Shown one piece after another: positions 51,219 to 59,463 of a stretch of 64,000 nt of DNA. Within the stretch, counting starts at the first letter, position 1. The number at the start of each line of letters is the position of its first letter. The position numbers and the translations under genes were made by a program. The stretch spans positions 62,001 through 126,000 of the forward strand of contig JBBCJI010000021.1 of the NCBI GenBank assembly GCA_037190845.1. Direction: 5' to 3'. The notes under the pieces are model-generated. The model saw only the letters and a program-made list of their open reading frames with translations. It was not told the DNA's origin and made no database searches. The DNA comes from JBEBVQ01 sp037190845. Its GTDB lineage: Bacteria; Bacteroidota; Bacteroidia; Chitinophagales; Chitinophagaceae.

Positions 51219-54200
51219 TCAACGAATTAATGTTACGTCCCCTTTAAACGTCTGTTCTTCCTGATCAGCAAAACGAACACGGATCAGGTAAAAATAGGTC
51301 CCCACCTCCTGGTCTTTGCCATTATATGTGCCGTCCCATCCGCGGGTGCGATCTGTCGTCTGAAATACCTGCTCTCCCCATCTGTTGAAAACACGAAATT
51401 CGAGCAATTCCTGGAATGTCATATTCGCTACACGGAATATATCGTTCTTCCCGTCGCCATTCGGAGTAAATGCACTGGGTACATATATATTCCCTCTCAA
51501 ATCAACATCAATACGTATGGTATCATAACTCTTGCAGCCATCTTCCGTATAGCCCGTTACTATGAGCACTACAGGAGTTAGCGGCTTAATCACCGGGTCC
51601 GGAATAGTCGGATCGCTCACAAGCGTTTCAGGCTGCCAGAGATAATTAGGAGCCCCTTCCGACATTAGTTGCAGCTCTGATCCATAATTAATAGTCGTAT
51701 CGGAATTCAGAATCCGCACCTGTCCCTTAGCAGTCAAAACCTCGATCTGTACCCGGAGTGTATCCGTGCAGCCAATACTGTCTTCAATAACGGCCATATA
51801 GGAGGTTGTCCGGGTCGGTGTTGCCGTAACGACCGGGCATTCGGCGCAGCTCAGCGTCACCGGTGCCTCACTCCCGTTTTCATACCACTTGTATCGTTCG
51901 CCGAAACGAACTGTGGCATCCATAACAACACTGTTACCCAGGCAAATCGTTGTGTCTTTCGGTCCTGTAGTAAGACCCGAAAGATGTACATCGAGCGTAT
52001 CGGACACGTTACACCCATTCAGTCCCGTAGTAGACACTTTGAATACCTGACTCCTGGAAATATAGACTGTAGGATCAGGCACCTGATAGCCCGGATAAAA
52101 TGCACTACGCACCGAAGAAGACCAGGTATAGCCGAATGGCAGTTCCGGTGCAAGGTTATACCCCAAACGGAATACAGGCATCCGATCGTCAGCAACCAGC
52201 GGAAGGGTTGGCGGGAGGTACGTACAAATATTATCAGTATTGGAACTTGCATACAGAACAGAGTTGTACTGACTCTTTACCCACGATGTGTAACCCGGCC
52301 TGACAATATCTTTATTCGCATAGCAAAAATCTATCACCAGATTTTTATTACGGTCGCGATTGTATAGTGTCGTAAAAGGCAACCTTACCCATCCGCCTGC
52401 AGCCGGTAATACAATTGAATCAGCTCTGAATACCTGTACCCCGCCGGAGATGAAACCCGTACCCGGATCCAGCGCATTTACATCTGTACAAAGTACCGAG
52501 ATACGTACGTTGCGATATACCACATCTGAGCTGGACGGAAGCGCGTATATTGAGATACTGTTGAGCGTACCTGCATACATGCCGGAGCTGCGGATATCTT
52601 CCGCTCTCATAAGATATTGGTGCCTTGCTGTTTTGTTACTTCCGCTGAATGGTGTAGTAGCTCCATTATCGCCCCCCTGCGGACGCGTAGCGCCGTAGGT
52701 ATGGATAATCACCGAATCGGAAACGTTTGACACCGGTACCGTAACAGCCCCGCAACTTACATTACTCAGCGGACGTGGGCCGAAAGCCTCTGCGGACAAA
52801 TGCAGGGAATCCGGATCGCACATGCCCATAAAGCCCGCAGGTGTAATTTCAATCCGGTTCGAACGATCTACCAGCACATCAATAGTATCCGTATTGATGC
52901 ATCCGCCGCCCATATCCTGATACGCGAGATAACGGGTGTCCGAAGAAGGGCGCGCTACCGGGTCCGGGCAGCGGGTACAGGACAGGCTCACAGAAGTATG
53001 ATCTCCCTCAAGCGTTGTCCATATCACTTCGCCGGGATAACTGGAATGCAATGCCACTGTATCTTTGGGACAAATGGCGTAACGATGGTATGCCCGATCG
53101 GCAGGACGTACGATAATCGGGATAGCATACGAACGGTCAATGACTACATTGGAAAGCTTACATGATGAATCCCGGACCTTTACGATCAAAACTTTCATCC
53201 CTACATCATCATTGCCGGGCCGCCATGAAAAACAGCCGGTTACGGAATCTGACGCCTGCCTGTTATAGGCAAGGCCGCTGGACGGAATAGAATACTGGTG
53301 ATTATCCCCTACTACCATCACAGCCTCCGGAGATGTAGAGACTACCTTGAAACAGAAACGAAGAGGAATATTTGCGCATGCATACAGTACACTGTCTTTA
53401 TACTGGGCGCCGGATATAGAGGGCTCAATCAGGCTTATCTCAGGGCGTTGGGTACTGCACGGGATAACGGCATTTTGTATATCACGCATAACAGAACCGA
53501 TCCGTTTTCCCTTCCGCCACTCGATCACCCGCACCGATATTGTGTTATTGCTCACAATAGACGGCGTATATTCCATCTGGCCCGTAAGTGTGTTCAGATA
53601 AAAACCGCCATTCGTGCTAAACGGCGAACTAAGGTTGTAACCCGGAGCAAATGGCACCGTCTGAAAGTATTGAGTGAGCGGATTGACCAATTCATAACTT
53701 AATGAATCTCCATCCGGATCTACTGCGCCCTGGTTATAGGAAAACGGCTCTCCCACACACACGTATGGCGTCGGCTTTATGGTAAAAAAAGGAGAGGAGT
53801 TTTCCGCAGCATCTTTGTTATTTAATGTAGCTTCCAGAAGCAGCGTATAACCGTTCGCATAATGAAGATTCGTGCTGTTGTTCCGGTTAGACATACTAAC
53901 CCAGAACCTCCAGGTTTCACACCGTGTGGGAAGCACGATTTCGGTAGAATAACACCATTCTTCATATCCGGGCAATACCGCATTACCGGGGTCGGTACAC
54001 TTTGTAGGTGTGCCCGGACAAAAACCGCCCACCTGTGAACCATTGGGCCGGCCATCCATCAGCGTATCTGTTTTCTGCAAATACGCCATTGTCACCTGAT
54101 TGGTGTTGCATACATTATTGCCTTGCAACTGGATGGCATGATCTGCAGCTACGCCTGTACAATCACGGTAAATTGTCAGAAATACCCGATAAACATTCCC

Positions 54201-54314
54201 GTTAACATTATTTGCCAGCCAGACAAAGCGAATGTCCGCACCTGCATAGTGCGTAGCCTGTACAATCAAAGGGAAAGCGCAACAAAAAAATAATGATAGA
54301 AGTCTATATTTCAT
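51219..54314 (-). CDS. Giant secreted CHU_C protein (copy A) with an inserted domain
   Basis: 1031 residues. Signal peptide 1-20 (LSLFFCCAFPLIVQA). It shares with copy B the N-terminal pattern THYAGADIRFVW, LTIYRDCTGVAAD, CPGTPTKCTDPG, GYEEWCYSTEIVLPTRC, the PDGDSLSYELVNP cadherin-like strand and the Ig-like CPKDTVALHSS module. Residues of about 520-730 are an insert absent from copy B (GTLNSISIYAL, NLVIDFCYANKD), resembling a jelly-roll. The CHU_C tail is IYVPSAFTPNGDGKNDIF, FNRWGEQVFQT, GWDGTYNGKD. First gene of the operon, 204 bp after the solitary NarL regulator. Confidence 0.86.
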   Translation of the reverse strand: MKYRLLSLFFCCAFPLIVQATHYAGADIRFVWLANNVNGNVYRVFLTIYRDCTGVAADHAIQLQGNNVCNTNQVTMAYLQKTDTLMDGRPNGSQVGGFCPGTPTKCTDPGNAVLPGYEEWCYSTEIVLPTRCETWRFWVSMSNRNNSTNLHYANGYTLLLEATLNNKDAAENSSPFFTIKPTPYVCVGEPFSYNQGAVDPDGDSLSYELVNPLTQYFQTVPFAPGYNLSSPFSTNGGFYLNTLTGQMEYTPSIVSNNTISVRVIEWRKGKRIGSVMRDIQNAVIPCSTQRPEISLIEPSISGAQYKDSVLYACANIPLRFCFKVVSTSPEAVMVVGDNHQYSIPSSGLAYNRQASDSVTGCFSWRPGNDDVGMKVLIVKVRDSSCKLSNVVIDRSYAIPIIVRPADRAYHRYAICPKDTVALHSSYPGEVIWTTLEGDHTSVSLSCTRCPDPVARPSSDTRYLAYQDMGGGCINTDTIDVLVDRSNRIEITPAGFMGMCDPDSLHLSAEAFGPRPLSNVSCGAVTVPVSNVSDSVIIHTYGATRPQGGDNGATTPFSGSNKTARHQYLMRAEDIRSSGMYAGTLNSISIYALPSSSDVVYRNVRISVLCTDVNALDPGTGFISGGVQVFRADSIVLPAAGGWVRLPFTTLYNRDRNKNLVIDFCYANKDIVRPGYTSWVKSQYNSVLYASSNTDNICTYLPPTLPLVADDRMPVFRLGYNLAPELPFGYTWSSSVRSAFYPGYQVPDPTVYISRSQVFKVSTTGLNGCNVSDTLDVHLSGLTTGPKDTTICLGNSVVMDATVRFGERYKWYENGSEAPVTLSCAECPVVTATPTRTTSYMAVIEDSIGCTDTLRVQIEVLTAKGQVRILNSDTTINYGSELQLMSEGAPNYLWQPETLVSDPTIPDPVIKPLTPVVLIVTGYTEDGCKSYDTIRIDVDLRGNIYVPSAFTPNGDGKNDIFRVANMTFQELLEFRVFNRWGEQVFQTTDRTRGWDGTYNGKDQEVGTYFYLIRVRFADQEEQTFKGDVTLIR

Positions 54315-54518
54315 TATAAAATTATTTGCAAATGCAGCAGCCCGGCGCTTATTCTTTAATAAGAAGCCTGTATATCAAAGTTACCGTCCGGGGTTACCCA
54401 TATGTTCAGAATTAACACGTATTTTAAAGCCTGAAAAAAATACGTATTATTACTTAGACAAACTGTGCTCAATTTAAGTCAAAAAAACACCGTCAACTCT
54501 CGGCAATACCATTATAAA

Positions 54519-55163
54519 TTAATTCAATAGTCTCATTTCCATTGCACGCTTTACCAGCCCCGCAGTGTTTTTAGCATGAAGTTTATGCAACAGGCTCAAT
54601 CTGTGGCATTCAACAGTACGCACACTTACAGACAGATGTGCCGCAATCTCCTGGTTCGTCAATTCTTCCGTTATTAATTTCAGCACATCCTTTTCCCTCC
54701 TCGTGAGCATGGAAACGGATAATTCCGATTGCTTTTTCTTGCGGATAATGTTGCTCAGCATCTGCCGGCTCAATGACTCATCCAGGAAACTCTCTCCTCT
54801 CCAGGCCTGCTCAATAGCCCTGATCAGCCTGGAGTAATCTGTATTACTTTTCAATAAATAACCCATACATCCAAGCTGCATCATCTCATCAATACAGTCC
54901 ATTGCTTCCAGGCTGGTCAATATCACGATACGCATATCAGGGTAAGAGTTCAATATCCGAGCTGTAAGCTCGCCACCCGGGATATCAGGTAATTGCAGAT
55001 CAAGCAATAATACATCCGGGAGCTCCCGCCCCAACCCCTCCAGCAACGCAGTGCCTGTACTATAGGTATTGACGACCTTTATATGCGTTGTACTGTCTAT
55101 TACATGCTGAAGTCCGGCAATCACCATCGGATGATCATCCGTTACCGCCACTCTTATAACCAT
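54519..55163 (-). CDS. NarL/LuxR-family response regulator without adjacent kinase
   Basis: 214 residues. The receiver shows VAVTDDHPMVIAGL, Asp55 (LLLDLQLPD), ILTSLEA and LLKSNT. The LuxR HTH shows LTRREKDVLKLI and SVRTVECHRLSLLHKL. It is very similar to the regulator at 40327, yet no kinase gene adjoins it. It is directly upstream of the CHU_C/RCC1 operon on the same strand (204-bp gap), suggesting it controls those genes and may be phosphorylated by the kinase at 41041. Upstream, 55164-55358 has no recognised gene. Confidence 0.9.
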   Translation of the reverse strand: MVIRVAVTDDHPMVIAGLQHVIDSTTHIKVVNTYSTGTALLEGLGRELPDVLLLDLQLPDIPGGELTARILNSYPDMRIVILTSLEAMDCIDEMMQLGCMGYLLKSNTDYSRLIRAIEQAWRGESFLDESLSRQMLSNIIRKKKQSELSVSMLTRREKDVLKLITEELTNQEIAAHLSVSVRTVECHRLSLLHKLHAKNTAGLVKRAMEMRLLN

Positions 55164-55358
55164 ATCATCCGGTATTCAGGAAAATGATGCAATGACTTTA
55201 TCACAGAATCTTCGGGCTTTTATCCCTTTACAGGTCAGACAAAATTACCCATCTGAAAGATGACCGGATACAGCGGTTACACGTATTTTCCGGCACGGAC
55301 GAATTACGTATAAATACTTAGATAGTAAAGCCGTAGCTGGTCTTTTCCGGCATGCAAA

Positions 55359-55400
55359 AAGGATGAAAATGCTGAGCTATATGTCAACCTTTTCATCCTT
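55359..55400 (-). terminator. Terminator of the thioredoxin-like gene
   Basis: AAGGATGAAAA (55359-55369) pairs with TTTTCATCCTT (55390-55400). Read on the minus strand the stem ends in CCTTTTTGC. It is 27 bp beyond the stop codon of the gene at 55428. Confidence 0.82.
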
Positions 55401-55427
55401 CCATAAAAGACACAAAACTATTGATCC

Positions 55428-56054
55428 CTATCCCTTGAGCTTAATGGTGCAGCCAACCGATTTTGTGGTTTCCGGATCAATCTTCTTACCGGCCAGCATA
55501 TTCACCACGGCATCGTGCAGGTACATCTTTTCAGATTCTGCCGGATTAGCTGGGTTATCTTCCATAGCGCCTTTATACACCAGCTTTTTGGATTTGCCGT
55601 CAAAAAGAAATACTTCAGGTGTGCGTGTAGCGCCGAAAGCAGATACCAGCGGGCCATCGTCTACCAGATAAGGTATACCAGGATGCTGCGCCGTACCGTA
55701 ATCGTGCATGGCATCACGGGAGTCCACACCATCACGCTGGGCAATGTTGGAATTGACAATCACAACACCCAATCCTTTCTCCTGAGCCAGCGCGGCAACC
55801 TCACGGATACGCTCCTGGCTTTTGATCACATAAGGACAGGTATTACAGGAAAATATCACGATCAGCCCCTTATCAGTAGCCTGGCTTTTGAGGGAATATT
55901 GCTTTCCATCCGTAGCTGGCAGATTGGCATCCGCAGCAGGCAATACGGTACCTATCGCAATACTCTGTTTGGCCGGTTGTTTATTATCTTTTTGGGCATA
56001 CATGGCTGTGCTTCCCAGTAACAGCAATGCCAGTAACAGTGTAATTTGTTTCAT
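55428..56054 (-). CDS. Exported thioredoxin-like (redoxin-domain) protein
   Basis: 208 residues. Signal peptide 1-21 (LLLALLLLGSTAMYAQ). An AhpC/TSA-type thioredoxin fold follows: LPATDGKQYSLKS, GLIVIFSCNTCPYVIKS with a CxxC pair at Cys70/Cys73, NSNIAQRDGVDS, TPEVFLFDGKSKKLVYKGAMEDNP. The CNTCPY site suggests a disulfide oxidoreductase or a redoxin of the type that fetches incoming electrons from DsbD-like partners; the substrate is unknown. One more Cys lies near the C-terminus (VGCTIK). Located between the regulator and the cytochrome-type lipoprotein; no operon link is obvious. Confidence 0.82.
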   Translation of the reverse strand: MKQITLLLALLLLGSTAMYAQKDNKQPAKQSIAIGTVLPAADANLPATDGKQYSLKSQATDKGLIVIFSCNTCPYVIKSQERIREVAALAQEKGLGVVIVNSNIAQRDGVDSRDAMHDYGTAQHPGIPYLVDDGPLVSAFGATRTPEVFLFDGKSKKLVYKGAMEDNPANPAESEKMYLHDAVVNMLAGKKIDPETTKSVGCTIKLKG

Positions 56055-56136
56055 AGTTTTTTATTTATTTCATTACTAAATTAAGAGAGGGTATGATAAA
56101 TGTAATGTAAAATTTTGTGAAATCTCGCCGGGCATC

Positions 56137-57501
56137 TTATTGTTCCAGGCTGATATCCTCATCCCCTGGCCGGTAAGGTACGTACGTAACAATAAACTGG
56201 AACATCTCATCAGTAGCTTTCATACTGCCATCCTTATCACTCACCAGACGTGGCGGACTGAACGGATTATTTAGGTTCTGACGGGTATTATCATACACCC
56301 CTTCCGCTACAATCGTGGAGCCTTTCGGTATCTTCACCATCTTGCGGAATGTATAGAAATACTGCCAGTTAAAATCCCACCGCGGGATATGAATCAAACG
56401 GATCGTATCTCCATCGGGCTTCAGCGCATACGCTTTAAAGCTCTTACCCAGCAGGTGCATATGTGGATTGATGGTAAGGATGGAAATGTCTTCCGGAACG
56501 GTATAACGGCTGTATACTTCCTTTACAGTATTAGGCTCGAGCACCAGATCAGGCTCCACGGGCGCGACACCTAACGTACCAAGCTGGAACTCGCGCACCG
56601 GGCGATCCGGCGGTGTCTTCGCAAAAAATACATTGATATAGGAGCTGTCGGTAACATCCTCACGCGTAAATCCATAATGCAGATCATTCAGCAGGAAAGC
56701 GCCTTTGCGGGGAAGGCGGTACCCACCGATACCTTCGGGGTATTTCAGCGCAAATACACCGGGGAGATAGTTAACGACCGACTTCTGCAATACCGGGTAG
56801 CTGCCGTCGTCATTGGGTAGGCCCAGCTTTTCAAAAGCCTGCTTAATCGTCGTATCGGCTACCATATCCGTCATTAACGCCCCCGTAAAAACAGAAGATT
56901 TTTTATCGAACTCATATTTTACCATATCCCCGTTCACGTGATGCACCACGTTTTTAGGTCCGGCGACAAATTCAATCACAGCGGCAAAAGTGTCATTCGG
57001 GATCTCAAATGGTACTTTAACTAAAAGAAACTGATCGCTTGAGTTTGCGGACATAAAATAAGGCTGTACCGGCAAACGCAGATCCGGCACTCCTACAGTA
57101 GACCCTTCGGGATATTCCGGTAATTCCGGAAGCTTGTCCTGTGGACCTTCCTTTGCCCCTTGCTCTACCCAACGGGCAATCAGCGCTTTTTCCCGTTCAC
57201 TCAATACACGCTGTCCGACAAATTCCGTATAATGCGGATCTGCCGGCCAGGGCGGCATCATACGTTCACGCACTACATAAGCGATACCGAGTGCATAGGT
57301 TTTAGCGCCTGCATAAGTAGTAAGTGAGAAGTGTCCGTTGCCGCCCGGCCGGTGGCAAACAGTGCAATGCTGGAATAATACAGGTGCGATATGCTCAGTA
57401 AAAGTTACCACATCCGGTATCTTTTCCTCGTCATTACTGCAACCCGGGTGCAGGGCAAGCGCTCCTATCAGCAACGCCCCTTCAATCAGTCGTCTTTTCA
57501 T
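56137..57501 (-). CDS. Lipoprotein with c-type heme site and copper monooxygenase-like domain
   Basis: 454 residues from the ATG at 57501; a TTG 24 nt upstream is an alternative. The N-terminal ALALHPGCSND is a plausible lipobox with lipidated Cys21. A mono-heme cytochrome c motif follows, CTVCH (residues 46-50), with a downstream Met (RMMPPWP) as possible axial ligand. The C-terminal 300 residues look like a copper type II ascorbate-dependent monooxygenase (PHM) fold: VVHHVNGD, LNDLHYGF, INPHMHLLGK and a late Met are candidate copper ligands. Function and substrate unknown. Its start overlaps the end of the YihY gene by 20 nt, implying one transcript. Confidence 0.78.
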   Translation of the reverse strand: MKRRLIEGALLIGALALHPGCSNDEEKIPDVVTFTEHIAPVLFQHCTVCHRPGGNGHFSLTTYAGAKTYALGIAYVVRERMMPPWPADPHYTEFVGQRVLSEREKALIARWVEQGAKEGPQDKLPELPEYPEGSTVGVPDLRLPVQPYFMSANSSDQFLLVKVPFEIPNDTFAAVIEFVAGPKNVVHHVNGDMVKYEFDKKSSVFTGALMTDMVADTTIKQAFEKLGLPNDDGSYPVLQKSVVNYLPGVFALKYPEGIGGYRLPRKGAFLLNDLHYGFTREDVTDSSYINVFFAKTPPDRPVREFQLGTLGVAPVEPDLVLEPNTVKEVYSRYTVPEDISILTINPHMHLLGKSFKAYALKPDGDTIRLIHIPRWDFNWQYFYTFRKMVKIPKGSTIVAEGVYDNTRQNLNNPFSPPRLVSDKDGSMKATDEMFQFIVTYVPYRPGDEDISLEQ

Positions 57502-58417
57502 CTTCCGTTCGCGATATTTTTCCAAGCAAAATACTCACATTCAGTTCATAACCCAGCAAAATGATCAGTGTATTAAGCCACATCCACACCATAAAAGCGA
57601 TCAACGTCCCGATCGATCCGTAAACCTGGTTATAATTGATAAAATTATTCACCAGGTAAAAAAAGACAGTGGTTACAATAATGATCAGCAGGGTGGCCAT
57701 CACCGCACCGGGGGACATAAACTTAAACCGATGGCTCAGCGACGGGCCGTATGTATAGATAATACAAATAGCGAGAAATACGATCAGCGCAAGCACCACC
57801 ATACTGGTAAGCCGCACGGGGAAAGCATTTCCGAAAATATGTGCCAGCCAGACATTCAGCCATTCGGTTTGCAAGATGATAACGCCAAGCGAGATGATCA
57901 CTACCCATATCAGCATAAAAGTGAGCTTAATCGCTGTCCACCTTCGCTTAAGTTCCGTCCGTTCCTTATAAATAGACAGGCTCCTGTCAAAGCCGCGCAT
58001 CAGTCCCATCATCCCATTGGAAGAAAAGAACAGTGTCATCAGGATACCAAAAGAAAGCAGGTCGGTTCTGCGTGTAGTCATAAAATCAACGATCACATTG
58101 CTGACATCATTATACACCTCCCGGCTGGGGATCACCAGCGCCAGTGTAGACAGGATCGTCTGCTGCGCATCGCGGATCGGCAGGTACGGCACCAGTGAAA
58201 AAAGGAACAGCATCGTCGGCGGAATGGCCATCATCAGGTTATACGTTACCGCCGCTACACGCTCACTCAGCTTGGTATCACCGATCTGCGAAAAAAAGAA
58301 TTTACTAATCTGCAGCAGTGAAAACCCTTCAAATCCCGGCAATACGATCCTGTCTGCCGTACGCATAATAAAACGTACAGGAGGAAGATTCATAATGAAA
58401 TTCCGGAGACGGGACAT
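57482..58417 (-). CDS. YihY/BrkB-family membrane protein
   Basis: 311 residues from the ATG at 58417; the open frame continues 51 codons upstream without family features. Six hydrophobic helices: YNLMMAIPPTMLFLFSLVPYLP, FGILMTLFFSSNGMMGLMRGF, LTFMLIWVVIISLGVIIL, SMVVLALIVFLAICIIYTYGP, AVMATLLIIIVTTVFFYLV, IGTLIAFMVWMWLNTLIILLGYELN. The FSSNGMMGLMRGFDRS and WLNTLIILLGYELN patterns are typical of the UPF0761/BrkB family, whose transport role is unresolved. It is cotranscribed with the downstream cytochrome-type lipoprotein. Confidence 0.88.
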   Translation of the reverse strand: MSRLRNFIMNLPPVRFIMRTADRIVLPGFEGFSLLQISKFFFSQIGDTKLSERVAAVTYNLMMAIPPTMLFLFSLVPYLPIRDAQQTILSTLALVIPSREVYNDVSNVIVDFMTTRRTDLLSFGILMTLFFSSNGMMGLMRGFDRSLSIYKERTELKRRWTAIKLTFMLIWVVIISLGVIILQTEWLNVWLAHIFGNAFPVRLTSMVVLALIVFLAICIIYTYGPSLSHRFKFMSPGAVMATLLIIIVTTVFFYLVNNFINYNQVYGSIGTLIAFMVWMWLNTLIILLGYELNVSILLGKISRTEDEKTTD

Positions 58418-58687
58418 CAGCAGACCAAACTGTTTATCCTGCAAGAATAAGGAAAATGTTTTGAAGCAACTGTAGACAATCCGACAGTCCAACATGTTTA
58501 CTAACAAATAATGGTTTTGGCAGGTGAACGTATTTTCACCAACAAAACAGACCATTAGAAACACAGACAAGATAATAGGCAGATATCATTCACAAATACT
58601 AAATATTCTCTATAATTTTAAGCTCATAACATAAAAGCCAAACATAGGAAAACTTACATTATCTTCACTAACGCATAATCATTTTCA

Positions 58688-59038
58688 ATGAAATACATCC
58701 CCATTCTAACATTTCTCCTATTTCTACTTCTTTCATGTAAAAAGGATACACAAAAACCTCCATCAAATCCTCCGAAACCTGACTATGCAATGCAAATAGA
58801 GGGTAAGTACTACGGTGACGATTCTTACGCTGTAATAACCAGAGTTTCTGAAATGGAAGTTGACATGATCGTAGATTATTTTGGGCTGTCGCGCGCCACA
58901 TATGAAAGCATGCCACTGACACTACACACAGACACCATATTTATTGTGGAACCTAATCCGGATGTGAATACGGTTTTTGTCGTTAAGGACACACTCATGA
59001 TCCCTACGTTCAGGGAGATGAAACTTATCAAGCAGTAG
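58688..59038 (+). CDS. Small lipoprotein of unknown function
   Basis: 116 residues. MKYIPILTFLLFLLLSCKKD is a clear lipoprotein signal with lipobox LLSC (Cys17), followed by a Lys/Pro-rich linker (KPPSNPPKP). The mature part is short and strand-rich (YAMQIEGKYYGDDSYAVITR). No family recognised. Predicted in the inner leaflet of the outer membrane or the periplasm. It is divergent from YihY, followed by about 120 bp before the cobalamin riboswitch, and is probably unrelated to the nrd operon. Confidence 0.7.
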   Translation: MKYIPILTFLLFLLLSCKKDTQKPPSNPPKPDYAMQIEGKYYGDDSYAVITRVSEMEVDMIVDYFGLSRATYESMPLTLHTDTIFIVEPNPDVNTVFVVKDTLMIPTFREMKLIKQ

Positions 59039-59162
59039 CATTATAGAAGTCACATCTCTGTCAATACCAATAATTCTTCACCGTTTTTAACACCCTGTGC
59101 ATAACTAAAAAATCATCCAACCGGATCAATCTATACTTTTGGGTCAGTTCTTTTACAAAACA

Positions 59163-59336
59163 GATAATGGTAACCGGTATCAAGCCGGTCATAATAGGGA
59201 ACCATGTGCAAATCATGGGCTGTCGTGCAACTGTAAGCAGCAACGAAAAGTTTTATTCTGCCATGTCCATTGTATCGCCTGATGCGGTATGAGAAGGACG
59301 AATAAAACGCTGCAAGCCAGGAGACCTGCCATTATC
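59163..59336 (+). promoter_or_regulatory. Cobalamin (B12) riboswitch upstream of nrdBA
   Basis: P1 helix: GATAATGG (59163-59170) pairs perfectly with CCATTATC (59329-59336). Inside are the landmarks of the adenosylcobalamin aptamer: AGGGAACCATGTGCAAATC (59197-59215), TGTCGTGCAACTGTAAGC (59221-59238), and near the 3' end the B12 box GCAAGCCAGGAGACCTGCC (59312-59330). It lies 128 nt upstream of nrdB on the same strand. Known examples repress genes replaceable by B12-dependent enzymes, including class I ribonucleotide reductase. Boundaries follow the P1 helix. Confidence 0.93.
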
Positions 59337-59385
59337 CGTTTATGTCAAGGCTTTCACGGTTAAGGTCCTGGCAGAAGTCATCTCT

Positions 59386-59415
59386 TGCAAGGCTGCGTAC
59401 ATGCAGCCTGTTGCA
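59386..59415 (+). terminator. Likely expression-platform hairpin of the B12 riboswitch
   Basis: TGCAAGGCTGC (59386-59396) pairs with GCAGCC-TG-TTGCA (59403-59415), a stem of 11 pairs with a 6-nt loop and a small bulge, followed by CCGTTGTCTTTTGTC. The T tract is interrupted, so it could be an intrinsic terminator or a ribosome-site sequestering stem. Upstream GGTCCTGG (59364-59371) could pair with the B12 box CCAGGAGACC as an alternative (anti-terminator) fold. Confidence 0.6.
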
Positions 59416-59463
59416 CCGTTGTCTTTTGTCATGTCCGGCGCCATCATCATAAAAACGGACCAC

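Noticed and set aside
58418..58570. 51-codon upstream extension of the YihY gene
   Set aside because: No hydrophobic or family pattern is shared with YihY proteins; the ATG at 58417 starts just before the conserved region.
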